64,000 nt of DNA from Arthrobacter sp. CAU 1506 (GCF_005047635.1 NZ_SUKC01000011.1:62001-126000), one strand, 5' to 3'. Shown: positions 38,710-49,040, counted from the stretch's first letter. Notes: generated from the letters alone by a model not told the origin. Numbers and translations: made by a program.

Positions 38710-38750
38710 CCGGCACGGGGACAGCGCCGGCGCCGCGGCCCGCTAGGGAT

Positions 38751-39059
38751 TCAGCCAGGCAGCGCCGCCGGCGGCTTTCCTCCGTTGCGGCGCCGCTGGC
38801 GGGCCATATGCAACATGGCTGCAAAGCCCGCGATAAAGAACAGTTCCAGCACCACCAGCAGCCAGACCGCGCCCCACTGGCCCTCGCCCGCGAAGATGAT
38901 CGCGCCGAAAGCCACCAGCACCGTGCCGATCACCAGCACGAAGACGGCGAAACCGGTGGCGACGGCGGCGCTCCTCACACCGGTCCGGAAGCCAAAACCC
39001 TCCGGGCGGTGATTTTCCGGCTCCGGGCTGGAACCGGGTCCGGCTGGCTTAGGAGGCAA
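38751..39059 (-). CDS. Small two-helix membrane protein
   Basis: 102 residues by the TTG at 39059; the start is uncertain because GGAG lies directly next to it. Two hydrophobic segments (GFAVFVLVIGTVLVAFGAI and AVWLLVVLELFFIAGFAAML) with a basic C-terminus. It overlaps the end of the ATPase gene by 11 nt and is read in the same direction, so it is probably translated with it. No recognised family. Confidence 0.6.
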   Translation of the reverse strand: MPPKPAGPGSSPEPENHRPEGFGFRTGVRSAAVATGFAVFVLVIGTVLVAFGAIIFAGEGQWGAVWLLVVLELFFIAGFAAMLHMARQRRRNGGKPPAALPG

Positions 39060-40869
39060 TCTCCGGGTCCTCCACGTCGATGTCCAGTTCGTTGCTCGGG
39101 ATGGAGGCCAGCAGCCGCCGGGTATACGGGTGCCGCGGATTGGTAAAGACTTCCTCCGAGCTGGCCGCCTCCACGAGTTCGCCGTCCTTCATCACGCAAA
39201 CGTAGTCGGAGATCAGGCGAACCACGGCCAGATCATGCGAGATGAAGAGATAGCTCAGCCCCAGTTCGGACTGCAGGTCACCGAGCAGTTTCAGGATCTG
39301 CGCTTGGACCAGCACGTCCAGGGCCGACACCGGCTCGTCGCAGACAATCAGGTCCGGCTTCAACGCCAACGCCCGGGCAATCGCAACGCGCTGGCGCTGT
39401 CCCCCGGAGAGCTCGGACGGGTAGCGGCGCAGCATGCTCTGCGGCAGGGCCACCTGGTCCATCAGTTCGCGGACCCGGGCGGAGCGTTCCCTGGCGTTGC
39501 CGCGCTTATAAGTGGACAGCGGCTCGTCCACGATCCGTTCAACCGTGAACATCGGGTTCAACGATGAATAGGGATCCTGGAACACCGGCTGCACCCGCTG
39601 CCGGAACTCCCGCAGTTGCGGCTTGGACAGGGTGGCCACGTCCATGCCGTCGAAGGTCATCGTGCCGCTGGTCGGTTCGATCAGCTTCAGGAGCATCCGT
39701 GCCGTGGTGGTCTTACCGGAGCCCGATTCGCCCACGATCGCGACCGTCTGTCCGCGTGGAACATCCAAGGTCACGTTCTTCGCCGCGTAGAAGTCCTCGG
39801 CCTGGCCGCGGATCTTGTACACCTTCGTCAGGTCGCGCAACTCCACTATGTTGTCCACGGCCCGGGCTCCGGCGGCAGCGCCAGTGGCCAGTCCGGCGGA
39901 CGAATCCGCGACCGCTCCGGCACCGAGCCGATCGGCGGCGCGCATCCCGAGTGGAGCCGCCCCCGCCGAGGCCGCTCCGGCGTCGTGGTTCTGGAACACC
40001 TTCTCTGCGCGGTCAGGCCGCGACTCCGGGCCGGGGACAAACGCGCCCGGCAACAGGCGCACGGCCGCCACGCTGGGTGCCGCCCTGACCAACGACTGGG
40101 TGTACGGATGCTGCGGGTCCTCCAGCAGCTGCCGAGCCGGACCGGCCTCCACCACGGTGCCGCGGTGCATCACCACCAGCTCGGCGGCGCGTTCGGCGGC
40201 CAGCCCCAAATCATGGGTAATCAGGAGCACGGCAGTGCCCAACTCCTGCGTCATCGAGTCGATCTGGTCCAGGATGGTGCGCTGCACGGTCACATCCAGG
40301 GCCGACGTCGGCTCATCGGCGATCAGCAGCCGCGGCCGGCAAGCCAGGCCGATGGCGATCAGGGCACGCTGGCGCATGCCGCCGGAGAACTCGTGCGGGT
40401 ACTGTTTGGCGCGCTCCTTGGCGTTGGGCAGTCCCGCGGCTTCCAGCACCTCGATGACCTTACGGTCCACATCGCGCTTGGTCGCCATGCCATGCACCAG
40501 CAGCGTTTCGGCCACCTGCGAGCCGATCTTGGTAACCGGATTCAGGTTGGACATCGGATCCTGCGGAACCAGTCCGATCTGTCGGCCGCGGATGGCCCGC
40601 ATCCGCTGCTCCGGCAGCCCCACCAGTTCCTGGCCGTCGAAGCGGATACTCCCGCCGGTCACTCGGCCGTTGCCGGGCAGCAAGCCAATCAAGGACATCG
40701 CCGTGGTGGACTTGCCGGAACCGGATTCGCCCACGATCGCCAGCGTCTGGCCCTGTTCCAAGCGCAACGACGCGCCCTCCACTGCTGCGACTTCGCCGTA
40801 GGTCGTGCGGAACGTAACGGCCAGGTCCCTGACCTCGAGCAGCGCTGTGGCGTCGGCTTGTTCGATCAT
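39049..40869 (-). CDS. Fused dual-ATPase of a peptide/nickel ABC importer (DppD-DppF type)
   Basis: 606 residues holding two complete nucleotide-binding domains. Domain 1 has Walker A GESGSGKSTTAM, the DppD-type insert, and LIADEPTSALDVT. Domain 2 (from about residue 320) has GESGSGKTTTARML, LSGGQRQRVAIARALAL and LIVCDEPVSALDVL. A ~65-residue linker rich in Ala, Gly and Arg joins them (GAGAVADSSAGLATG-like). It should energise the permeases at 36.8-38.7 kb, but is encoded on the opposite strand, converging with them. Divergent from a second binding protein gene. ATG 40869. Confidence 0.93.
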   Translation of the reverse strand: MIEQADATALLEVRDLAVTFRTTYGEVAAVEGASLRLEQGQTLAIVGESGSGKSTTAMSLIGLLPGNGRVTGGSIRFDGQELVGLPEQRMRAIRGRQIGLVPQDPMSNLNPVTKIGSQVAETLLVHGMATKRDVDRKVIEVLEAAGLPNAKERAKQYPHEFSGGMRQRALIAIGLACRPRLLIADEPTSALDVTVQRTILDQIDSMTQELGTAVLLITHDLGLAAERAAELVVMHRGTVVEAGPARQLLEDPQHPYTQSLVRAAPSVAAVRLLPGAFVPGPESRPDRAEKVFQNHDAGAASAGAAPLGMRAADRLGAGAVADSSAGLATGAAAGARAVDNIVELRDLTKVYKIRGQAEDFYAAKNVTLDVPRGQTVAIVGESGSGKTTTARMLLKLIEPTSGTMTFDGMDVATLSKPQLREFRQRVQPVFQDPYSSLNPMFTVERIVDEPLSTYKRGNARERSARVRELMDQVALPQSMLRRYPSELSGGQRQRVAIARALALKPDLIVCDEPVSALDVLVQAQILKLLGDLQSELGLSYLFISHDLAVVRLISDYVCVMKDGELVEAASSEEVFTNPRHPYTRRLLASIPSNELDIDVEDPEIAS

Positions 40870-40997
40870 GAGTCCATCCTGCCCCATTCGACGCCGGATG
40901 TGGCCTACCTCTCATCGGGAATTCGCCGCAGGGGGTGCGGGATCGGCGTCGATTAGACTGAAGGATCATTCCTGCCCGCCCCGAAGGAGCCCGAAGC

Positions 40998-42674
40998 GTG
41001 ACACCACTTCCCGCGCGCCGCACCGTGCTGAAAGCCGGTGCCGCGGCAGCGGCTGTGTTGCTCGCCGGTTGCACTTCGGATCCCGGCCGGCCCGCGCCCT
41101 CAGCAACGACGGCCGCCCCGCCGACGGCATCGCCTGAGGACACCACCTTCACGATGGGCATCGCCGCCACTCCGGTAACCCTGGACCCCGCGCTGGCCCT
41201 GGACACCGAGTCGTACCGGGTGACCCGGCAAATGCTGGAGACCCTGATTGGCGTGGATCCGGCGACCGGCGTGCCGGCGCCTCGGCTGGCCGTCGAATGG
41301 AACGAGGTGAATGACGGCCGCTCCTATCGCTTCCGGCTGCGCGAAGGTGTCACCTTCCACGACGGCACTCCATTCGACGCCGAAGCGGTCCACACCAACT
41401 TCGAACGCTGGTACCACCTCCCGGAGGACTCCCAGCCGGTGGAAGGCGGACTGGCTTTCCGATCGGTCTTCGGCGCGCTGGCCTCCGACGAGGGCGAATC
41501 GCTCTACGAAAGCTGCGAGGTGGTGGGCCCGCTGGAGGTCCAGCTGAACCTGACGCGCCGGTTCACCGGGCTGGTGGCATCGCTGGCGATGCCGGCCTTC
41601 GCCATCGCTTCGCCCGCCGCGCTCAAGGCCGGCAAGGCCGACCGGTTGACGGAGGAACGCAACGGCAACAAGGTCTCCCGCTACGGACTGGCTCCGGTGG
41701 GCACCGGCCCCTTTGCCTTCGCCAACTGGGATCAGGACCGCGTGGCGCTCTCCGCCTACGACGGGTACTGGGGCGCGGCCGGCGACGTGCGCACCGTGGT
41801 GTTCAAGACGCTGCCGCATCCGTCCGCCCGGTTGCGCGCTCTGGCCGCCGGGGACATCGACGGCTACGACCTGGTCACCCCGGACACGTACGCGGACCTG
41901 GTCCGGGCCGGCATGCAGGTCCTCCAGCGCGACCCGTTCTCGGTGGCGTACCTGGGTATGAACCAGGCTGCCGACGGGCTGAAAGACATTCGAATGCGCC
42001 AGGCCATCGCGCACGCCGTCGACCGGAAGACGCTGATCGACAGTTTCTACCTGCAGGGCACCACCGAGGCCAAGCAATTCATCCCGCGCAGCCTGGGCGT
42101 GAACAACGAGACCATCCCGTATTACGAGTACAACCCGGATCGTGCCCGCGAGCTGCTGGCAGCGGCAGGGTACGACGGCGGGGAACTCACCTTCTACTAT
42201 CCGCTCGACGTGACGCGGGCTTACCTGCCCACTCCCGAAAAGGTGTACGCGGAGCTGAGCCGCCAGCTCACCGCCGTCGGAATCAATATCAAGCCGATGC
42301 CGGTTCCGTGGGACGAGGGCTATCTGGAAGCGGTCCAAGGCACTGACGACCATGCCCTGCACCTGGCCGGCATCAGCGGCAGCTACCGCGATCCCGACAA
42401 CTTCGTGGGACCGCTTTTCGGCAGCAAAACGCCTGAATTCGGCTACGACAGCGCGCAGATCCGCAGCAAGATTGCCCGGGCGAAGACCTTGCCCGAGGGC
42501 GAAGACCGCGTGGACGCGTACCTCAGCATCAATGAGCAACTGGCCCGCGCCGTCCCGGCCGTGCCGCTGGCCTTCCCGATCTCGGCGCTGGCCATGGGCG
42601 CACGCGTGGAGAGTTACCCGGCCAGCCCGATGCTGGACGAGGTCTACAACCTGATTCAGCTGGGCCCGGCCTAA
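40998..42674 (+). CDS. ABC transporter substrate-binding lipoprotein, paralogue of the first
   Basis: 558-residue SBP family 5 protein. Signal PARRTVLKAGAAAAAVLLAG with lipobox LAGC (Cys25) and a twin-Arg pattern that could use the Tat route. It aligns end to end with the protein at 34976: TLDPALALDTESYRVTRQML, YRFRLREGVTFHDGTPFDAE, GTGPFAFANWD, QAIAHAVDRKTLIDS, and the same C-terminal ARVESYPASPMLDEVYN. GTG 40998 has AAGGAG upstream; a TAGACT -10 lies at about 40953. Divergent from the fused ATPase, so both may serve the same importer with different ligand ranges. Confidence 0.93.
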   Translation: MTPLPARRTVLKAGAAAAAVLLAGCTSDPGRPAPSATTAAPPTASPEDTTFTMGIAATPVTLDPALALDTESYRVTRQMLETLIGVDPATGVPAPRLAVEWNEVNDGRSYRFRLREGVTFHDGTPFDAEAVHTNFERWYHLPEDSQPVEGGLAFRSVFGALASDEGESLYESCEVVGPLEVQLNLTRRFTGLVASLAMPAFAIASPAALKAGKADRLTEERNGNKVSRYGLAPVGTGPFAFANWDQDRVALSAYDGYWGAAGDVRTVVFKTLPHPSARLRALAAGDIDGYDLVTPDTYADLVRAGMQVLQRDPFSVAYLGMNQAADGLKDIRMRQAIAHAVDRKTLIDSFYLQGTTEAKQFIPRSLGVNNETIPYYEYNPDRARELLAAAGYDGGELTFYYPLDVTRAYLPTPEKVYAELSRQLTAVGINIKPMPVPWDEGYLEAVQGTDDHALHLAGISGSYRDPDNFVGPLFGSKTPEFGYDSAQIRSKIARAKTLPEGEDRVDAYLSINEQLARAVPAVPLAFPISALAMGARVESYPASPMLDEVYNLIQLGPA

Positions 42675-42836
42675 ACTGGCATCGGCTGCCGCCGCGGCAG
42701 TGTGTCACGCTGCATTACTACGAAACCCCCTGCTGCGTCTGTCTATTGGGTCACAACGGAGACGGCAAATTTTAGTCTCGCTGTGGCATAGCGCTAGGCT
42801 TCTCAATGCTGGCAAAGCTGCTATTGGAGATTGAAG

Positions 42837-44330
42837 TTGACTGCAAATACCCCCTCGGGATCATCCAACAACGTCGACGTCGCGCTGATTGGCGGCGGCA
42901 TCATGAGCACCACCCTCGGCTCCTTCATCAAGCAGCTGCAGCCGGACTGGAGCATCAGCCTGTTCGAGAACCTGGACGAGGTGGGCATGGAGGCCTCGGA
43001 TCCCTGGAACAACGCCGGCACCGGACACGCCGCGCTCTGCGAGCTGAACTACACCCCCGCCGCCGCTGACGGGTCCGTGGCGACCGCCAAGGCCGTGGGC
43101 ATCAACGAGAAGTTCCACGTGTCGCGCCAGTTCTGGTCGCACATGATCCGCGAGGGCCACATCTCCTCGCCGAAGGAATTCGTCAACCCGCTGCCGCACA
43201 TGAGCTTTGTCTGGGGCAACGACCACGCGGATTACCTCAAGCGCCGCTATGAAGCGCTGAAAAACGAACCGCTGTTTGAACAGATCGAGTTCACCGAAGA
43301 CCACGCCACCATTAACGAGTGGACCCCGCTGATCATGGGTGGCCGCGACGCACAGCAGCGTGTGGCAGCATCCCGCGTCACCGGCGGCACCGACGTGGAC
43401 TTCGGCTCGCTGAGCCGCAAGCTGGCCGGCTACCTGACCGCCAACGGCGTCGAACTGAACTACGGCCACCGCGTGCTGGACGTCTCCCGCAATACGGACG
43501 GCCGCTGGACGCTGGACGTGAAGAACAATGGCACCGGCGAAAAGACCAAGGTCAACGCCCGCTTCGTGTTCATCGGCGCAGGCGGCGGCGCCCTGCACCT
43601 GCTGCAGCGCTCCGGCATCCCCGAGTCCAAGGGCTTCGGCGGCTTCCCGGTCTCCGGCCAGTTCCTGCGCTGCACCGACGAAACCGTCATTGCCGCCCAC
43701 AACGCCAAGGTGTACGGGCAGGCTTCCGTGGGCGCACCGCCCATGTCCGTGCCGCACCTGGACACCCGCTTCGTCAACGGCAAGCGCTCCCTGCTCTTCG
43801 GCCCGTACGGCGGATTCTCGCCGAAGTTCCTCAAGACCGGATCGCTGCTGGACCTGCCGCTATCCGTCCGCCCGTCCAACCTGATCCCGATGCTGGCCGT
43901 CGCCAAGGACAACTTTGGCCTGGTCAAGTACCTGGTCACCGAGGTGCTCAAGACCCGCGAAGGCAAGAACAAGGCCCTGCGTGCTTTCCACCCGGAGGTT
44001 GAAGGCGACCAGTGGGAACTGATCACCGCCGGCCAGCGCGTCCAGGTCATCAAGAAGGACCCGAAGAAGGGCGGCGCCCTGCAGTTCGGCACCGAGATGA
44101 TCGCCTCCGCCGACGGCAGCATTTCCGCCCTGCTGGGAGCCTCCCCCGGGGCGTCCACCGCGGCCCCGATCATGATCAGCCTGCTGGAACGCTGCTTCCC
44201 GCTGGAGTTCAAGGGCTGGGAGCCCAAGCTGAAGGAAATGATCCCCGGCTACGGCGCCAACCTGAACGAGAACCCGTCCCTGCTGGCCGAGATCACCGCC
44301 GATACCAACAAGGTGCTCGAACTGGCCTGA
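42837..44330 (+). CDS. mqo: Malate:quinone oxidoreductase
   Basis: FAD enzyme of the TCA cycle that oxidises malate and passes electrons to menaquinone at the membrane; common in actinobacteria. 497 residues, with the FAD motif [20 protein letters not shown], then [31 protein letters not shown] and [17 protein letters not shown]. Two TTG codons compete: 42831 has GGAG touching it, whereas 42837 has GGAG 7 nt upstream, so 42837 is chosen. The malate dehydrogenase gene is not in this window. Confidence 0.96.
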   Translation: MTANTPSGSSNNVDVALIGGGIMSTTLGSFIKQLQPDWSISLFENLDEVGMEASDPWNNAGTGHAALCELNYTPAAADGSVATAKAVGINEKFHVSRQFWSHMIREGHISSPKEFVNPLPHMSFVWGNDHADYLKRRYEALKNEPLFEQIEFTEDHATINEWTPLIMGGRDAQQRVAASRVTGGTDVDFGSLSRKLAGYLTANGVELNYGHRVLDVSRNTDGRWTLDVKNNGTGEKTKVNARFVFIGAGGGALHLLQRSGIPESKGFGGFPVSGQFLRCTDETVIAAHNAKVYGQASVGAPPMSVPHLDTRFVNGKRSLLFGPYGGFSPKFLKTGSLLDLPLSVRPSNLIPMLAVAKDNFGLVKYLVTEVLKTREGKNKALRAFHPEVEGDQWELITAGQRVQVIKKDPKKGGALQFGTEMIASADGSISALLGASPGASTAAPIMISLLERCFPLEFKGWEPKLKEMIPGYGANLNENPSLLAEITADTNKVLELA

Positions 44331-44378
44331 CAGCGGTCCGTTTCAGCGGTCCAGCCCTGACAAACTAAGCTTCAACCC

Positions 44379-47300
44379 ATGCACAAGCTGGCAACGCTGT
44401 CCCTGGCTAACCGGGCGCTGATCGCGCTGATTACGGTCTTCGTGGCCGTTTTCGGCGTGATCACCATGGGATCGCTGAAACAGGAGCTGATCCCTTCGCT
44501 GGAGTTTCCGCGGGTCACCGTGGTCAGCTCCATGCCCGGCGCGTCCCCGGAAGTAGTGGACAAGCAGGTCAGCGAACCGTTGGAGCGTACGCTCACCGCC
44601 GTGGAGGGCCTCGAATCGTCCTCGGCGGTGTCGCGCACCGGGTTCTCCACCGTGAACCTCACGTTCGTCTACGGCACCAACCTGGACCGCGCACGCAGCC
44701 AGGTGGACCGCGCCATTTCCAACGTCCGCCAGCAGCTGCCCGACGACGTTGCGCCGCTGTCCCTCGCGGGCAGCATCGATGATATCCCGATCGTCTTCAT
44801 GGCGGTCTCATCCGACGTCGACTTGAGCGAGCTGAGCACCGAGCTGAACCGGCTCACCGTGCCCCGGCTGCAGAACATCGCCGGCGTCCGCGGCGCCGAA
44901 GTCTCCGGCGGCCCCGGCCGGCACATCGCCATCCTGCCCGACGAGGATGCCATGGCCGAGGCCGGCGTCGGGGTATCCGCCCTGGTGGACAGTCTGGCCA
45001 GTAGCGGCGGGCTGGTTCCTGCCGGGGCGGTGCAGCAGGACGGCCAGAGCCTCTCGGTGCAGATCGGCAGTCCGTTGGACAGCCTGAAGGCCATCGAGAA
45101 CCTGCCGCTCTCCCCCGCTGACACAACGACGGCGGAGCAGCCCACCGATACTTCCTCGCCAGGGGCGGCGGGGCAGGCACCGGGACAGTTCCCGGGCCGG
45201 GGCCAGCCCGCTCCGCCGGGCGGCTCGGCGGACCAGGGCCAGGTTCCGGTCCCGGACACCGTGCCGGGACAGTCACAGCCCGGCCAGCAGCCGGAGGCCG
45301 CGTCGGCAGATCCCGCCACCATTGGGGATGTGGCCAAAGTTTCCATTGCGGACGACGAGCGGACCTCGATCACGCGAACCAACGGAGAGCTGACGCTGGC
45401 GCTGGCCGTCACGAAGACTCCGGACGGCGACACGGTGGCCATCTCGCACGCCGTCAAGGAGATGGTGCCGGAGCTGGAGGCCGAACTGGGCAACGGCGCC
45501 CAGATCACCACCGTGTTTGACCAGGCCCCGTTCATTGAAAAGTCCATCAAGGACCTCACCACCGAGGGACTGCTGGGGCTGGGCTTCGCGGTGTTGATCA
45601 TCCTGGTCTTCCTACTGTCCGTGCGCGCCACGCTGATCACCGCGATTTCCATCCCGCTGTCATTGCTGGCCACCTTCATCGGCCTGAACGCGCTCGGCTA
45701 CTCGCTGAACATCCTCACCCTGGGCGCGCTGACCATCGCGATCGGCCGCGTGGTGGACGACTCGATCGTGGTGGTCGAGAACATCCGGCGGCATCTGAAC
45801 TACGGCGAGGCCAAGCGCGACGCCATCATGGCGGCGGTGCGCGAAGTCGCCGGCGCGATCACCGCGTCCACGCTGACTACCGTGGCGGTCTTCCTGCCGA
45901 TCGCGTTCGTCGGCGATCTGGCCGGTGAGCTGTTCCGGCCCTTCGCCGTCACCACGGCACTGGCGTTGCTCGCCTCGCTGGCGGTGTCGCTGACGATTGT
46001 GCCGGTGCTGGCGTACTGGTTTGTGAAGTCGCCGCAGCCGCAGTCACGCCCGGACGCGCTGGCGGTCCGCGAAGCGGCGTCGGAGAAAGAACGGCGCTCC
46101 CTGCTGCAGCGCGGCTATCTGCCGGTGCTCGCCGGCACCCAGCGGCACCCGGTAGTGACCACCGTGGCCGCCCTGCTGGTCCTGGCCGGCACCGCCGCGA
46201 TGGTCCCGCTGATGCAGACCAACCTGCTGGGCGACAGCGGCCAGAACAGCTTCAGCCTTCGGATGCAGATGCCGGCCGGGAGCAGTCTGGAATCCACCGA
46301 CGAGGCATCGGTTCCCGTCGAGGAACTGCTGGCCGGCATGGACGGCATTCAGGACGTCCAGGTCACCATGGGCAATGCCGGCGGCGGCGTCGGCACGTTC
46401 CTGTCCGCGGGCGCCTCGGTGGCCCAGTACACCGTCATCACGGAGGAAGGCATCGACCAGGCGGCGTTGCGCGACAAGGTGCGCGCCGCCGTCGAGGATC
46501 TGCCCGGTGACGCGACGTTCACGCTGGGCACGCAGGGCGGCGGTTTCGGCACCTCCAGCACCGTGGATGTGGAGATCTCCGCCAGCGAGCCGGAGCAGTT
46601 GCAGGATGTTTCCGACCGGCTGGTGGACCGGCTGCGGGACCTGCCGGGAGCCGCGGAGGCATCCAGCAACCTGTCGGCCGCCGAACCCGTGGTGCAGGTG
46701 TCCGTGGACCGCGCCAAGGCCGTGGCTGCCGGCCTGGACGAGGAACAGGTCGCGGGCCTGCTGGCGTCAACGCTCAGCCCGCTGCCCGGCGGCACGGTGC
46801 GGATCGGCACCACCGACTTCCCCGTGCTCATCGGCGAGGGCAGCGACTTCTCCAGCGTCGACGAGCTGCGCGACGTCGAACTGCCGACCGCCGCCGGGCC
46901 GCTCCCGCTGACCGATCTGGCCACGGTGAAAGAAACCGACGTGCCGACGTCGATCAGCGCCAGCGGCGGCGAACGCACCGCCGTCGTCTCCGTCACCCCG
47001 GAGGGGGACAACCTGGGTGCGCTCAGCGGCGAGGTGGCGGCGGTCCTGGACGGCACCGAGTTGCCGGCGGGCGTCACCGCGAGCCTGGGCGGCGCGGCCA
47101 CCCAGCAGGCCGAATCCTTCACGCAGCTGGGCTGGGCGCTGCTGGCCGCCGTCGCCATTGTCTACGTGATCATGGTGGCGACCTTCAAATCCTTGGTGCA
47201 GCCGCTGATCCTGCTGGTCTCCATTCCGTTCGCGGCCACCGGAGCCATCGGGCTGCTGGTCCTCACGCAGATTCCGCTGGGGCTGCCGTCGCTGATCGGC

Positions 47301-47684
47301 ATGCTGATGCTGGTGGGCATCGTGGTGACGAACGCGATTGTGCTGATCGACCTGATCAACCAGTACCGGCGTCCGCATGACGGGCAGCCCGGCATGAACG
47401 TGGCGGATGCCATTACACACGGCGCGCGGCGCCGCCTGCGGCCCATCCTGATGACCGCGCTGGCCACCATCTTTGCGCTCACGCCCATGGCGCTGGGACT
47501 GACCGGCGAGGGCGGCTTCATTTCGCAGCCGCTGGCCGTGGTGGTGATCGGCGGCCTGGTTTCCTCCACCGCGTTGACGCTGGTGCTGGTGCCGGTGCTG
47601 TACCGGTTGGTGGAGGGACGGCACGAGCGCCGGGAGATCAAGCGCAATACACTCGAGGCAGAGCTGGTCCCGGCCGGGCGCTGA
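44379..47684 (+). CDS. RND-family efflux pump (AcrB/SwrC-like)
   Basis: 1101-residue proton-driven exporter. Membrane helix 1, then a large external domain with the porter signature, the TM4 proton-relay pair in GRVVDDSIVVVENIRR, and the second half (TM7-12) starting near residue 590. A ~75-residue insert near residues 245-320 is very rich in Pro, Gly and Gln. RND pumps exist in Gram-positive bacteria (for example SwrC/YerP) but without outer-membrane partners; the export substrate is unknown. TAAGCT at 44366-44371 ends 7 nt before ATG 44379, so the mRNA is probably leaderless. FUSC-type gene 37 nt downstream. Confidence 0.92.
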   Translation: MHKLATLSLANRALIALITVFVAVFGVITMGSLKQELIPSLEFPRVTVVSSMPGASPEVVDKQVSEPLERTLTAVEGLESSSAVSRTGFSTVNLTFVYGTNLDRARSQVDRAISNVRQQLPDDVAPLSLAGSIDDIPIVFMAVSSDVDLSELSTELNRLTVPRLQNIAGVRGAEVSGGPGRHIAILPDEDAMAEAGVGVSALVDSLASSGGLVPAGAVQQDGQSLSVQIGSPLDSLKAIENLPLSPADTTTAEQPTDTSSPGAAGQAPGQFPGRGQPAPPGGSADQGQVPVPDTVPGQSQPGQQPEAASADPATIGDVAKVSIADDERTSITRTNGELTLALAVTKTPDGDTVAISHAVKEMVPELEAELGNGAQITTVFDQAPFIEKSIKDLTTEGLLGLGFAVLIILVFLLSVRATLITAISIPLSLLATFIGLNALGYSLNILTLGALTIAIGRVVDDSIVVVENIRRHLNYGEAKRDAIMAAVREVAGAITASTLTTVAVFLPIAFVGDLAGELFRPFAVTTALALLASLAVSLTIVPVLAYWFVKSPQPQSRPDALAVREAASEKERRSLLQRGYLPVLAGTQRHPVVTTVAALLVLAGTAAMVPLMQTNLLGDSGQNSFSLRMQMPAGSSLESTDEASVPVEELLAGMDGIQDVQVTMGNAGGGVGTFLSAGASVAQYTVITEEGIDQAALRDKVRAAVEDLPGDATFTLGTQGGGFGTSSTVDVEISASEPEQLQDVSDRLVDRLRDLPGAAEASSNLSAAEPVVQVSVDRAKAVAAGLDEEQVAGLLASTLSPLPGGTVRIGTTDFPVLIGEGSDFSSVDELRDVELPTAAGPLPLTDLATVKETDVPTSISASGGERTAVVSVTPEGDNLGALSGEVAAVLDGTELPAGVTASLGGAATQQAESFTQLGWALLAAVAIVYVIMVATFKSLVQPLILLVSIPFAATGAIGLLVLTQIPLGLPSLIGMLMLVGIVVTNAIVLIDLINQYRRPHDGQPGMNVADAITHGARRRLRPILMTALATIFALTPMALGLTGEGGFISQPLAVVVIGGLVSSTALTLVLVPVLYRLVEGRHERREIKRNTLEAELVPAGR

Positions 47685-47721
47685 CCTCCGGCGGGTCCCT
47701 TTACCCCGGGAGGTGCAGCGC

Positions 47722-48873
47722 ATGCCAGAACCTGAAACCGCACCAGCCGGCACGCCCGGCCGGCTGGCCAGGTCCATCAGCCGGTTCGTGGACCGGCTTC
47801 CAGCGCCGATGCGGAGATACGGCCAACAGATCGGCGGCTGGCAGCGGATCCAGCTGGCGTTCAAGACGGCCCTGGCGTGTGGCATCGCCTGGATCATCGC
47901 CCGGCAACTGCCCGGCGAGGTGGCCGACTACCCCTATTACGCCCCGCTCGGTGCGCTGATCAGCATGTATTCCACCGTTGCTGATTCCGTCAAGACGTCT
48001 TTGCAGACGCTGGCGGGACTGCTGCTGGGGATCGGACTGGCCTGGCTCCTGCTGCTGACGGTCGGGCTGCACGTGCTGACCGTGAGCCTGCTGGTGTTCC
48101 TGGGTGTTCTGGTGGCCGGGCTGCCCCGCCTCGGCGCCGGCAGGGACTGGGTCCCGATGGCCGCGCTGTTCGTCCTGCTGGTGGGCGGCTCCGATGCCGG
48201 CGACTACTCGCTGGGCTATGCGGTGCAGATGGCGGTGGGAGTCCTTGTGGGCATTACGGTGAACTTCCTGTTGATCCCGCCGCTGAACTTCAGCGCGGTG
48301 GGCCGCAGCCTGCAGCAATTACAGTCCGACCTTGCGGGCCAGTTGGAGGAGATCGCCGAGGCGCTGCTGGAGGACTGGCCGCCGGAGCGCGACGAGTGGG
48401 CTTCCAACGGAGAAAACATCGTCCGGCTGAGCGAACAGGTGCGCCAGGCCGTGGCGACCGCCGACCGCAGCCGCAAAGCGAACCCGCGGCGCAGGTTCCA
48501 AGACCGGGATCTTCAGGCCGACTGGAGTAATTTGCGCACGCTGGAACGCGCAGCGTTTAACACCCAGGACATCACCGAGGTGCTCGGTGCGGTGATCTGG
48601 GACGATCACCTGCACATCCCCACGCGGGTGCTGGAGCCCATGTCCGAGGCACTGAAGGCCACGGCAGCCGCGGTCAGAAGCCTGGCCGCCGAGGACCTGC
48701 AGGAAAAACTGGACGCCGCCAGCGCGGCACAGCAGCAACTGACAACAGAGCTGGCCGGCTCAGTCACCACGGAGACCCCGGGCACGGCAGGTGGCTACGT
48801 TGCGGTCAGCCTGGACCGCATCCTGTCCGCTTTGCGCCGCCAGCTGGACGATTCCACGAACCAGCAGCGGTGA
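47722..48873 (+). CDS. FUSC / aromatic acid exporter-like membrane protein
   Basis: 383 residues. About six hydrophobic segments lie in the first 200 residues (RIQLAFKTALACGIAWII, LGALISMYSTVADSVKTSLQ, LAGLLLGIGLAWLLLLTVG), followed by a helical cytoplasmic C-terminal half. This matches the FUSC/ArAE family, which exports aromatic acids or similar anions, although some members have other roles. ATG 47722 is preferred over the GTG at 47713 because GGGAGG lies 8 nt upstream. It follows the RND pump gene by 37 nt, suggesting co-transcription. Confidence 0.8.
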   Translation: MPEPETAPAGTPGRLARSISRFVDRLPAPMRRYGQQIGGWQRIQLAFKTALACGIAWIIARQLPGEVADYPYYAPLGALISMYSTVADSVKTSLQTLAGLLLGIGLAWLLLLTVGLHVLTVSLLVFLGVLVAGLPRLGAGRDWVPMAALFVLLVGGSDAGDYSLGYAVQMAVGVLVGITVNFLLIPPLNFSAVGRSLQQLQSDLAGQLEEIAEALLEDWPPERDEWASNGENIVRLSEQVRQAVATADRSRKANPRRRFQDRDLQADWSNLRTLERAAFNTQDITEVLGAVIWDDHLHIPTRVLEPMSEALKATAAAVRSLAAEDLQEKLDAASAAQQQLTTELAGSVTTETPGTAGGYVAVSLDRILSALRRQLDDSTNQQR

Positions 48874-48988
48874 TAGCGGACCGGTGCCATCTGCGCGCAC
48901 GATCGGAAAAATCTATACTCCGACGGTGACCAGCCGCGTGAGAACCCCAAGGGAATACCTGGCCCTTGCCGCCCGTTGGAGACAGTGA

Positions 48989-49000
48989 ATGCAAATGCAT
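48989..49000. promoter_or_regulatory. Candidate operator for the downstream MarR regulator
   Basis: Perfect inverted repeat ATGCA-AA-TGCAT just before TAAACT (49002-49007), a likely -10 box, with GAGACA as a possible -35 about 17 nt upstream. The monooxygenase gene starts at 49041 and the MarR gene is its partner, so autoregulation is plausible. No binding motif is known for this protein. Confidence 0.45.
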
Positions 49001-49040
49001 GTAAACTGATCTCCGACAAGCACTACAGAAGAGGCAAACC

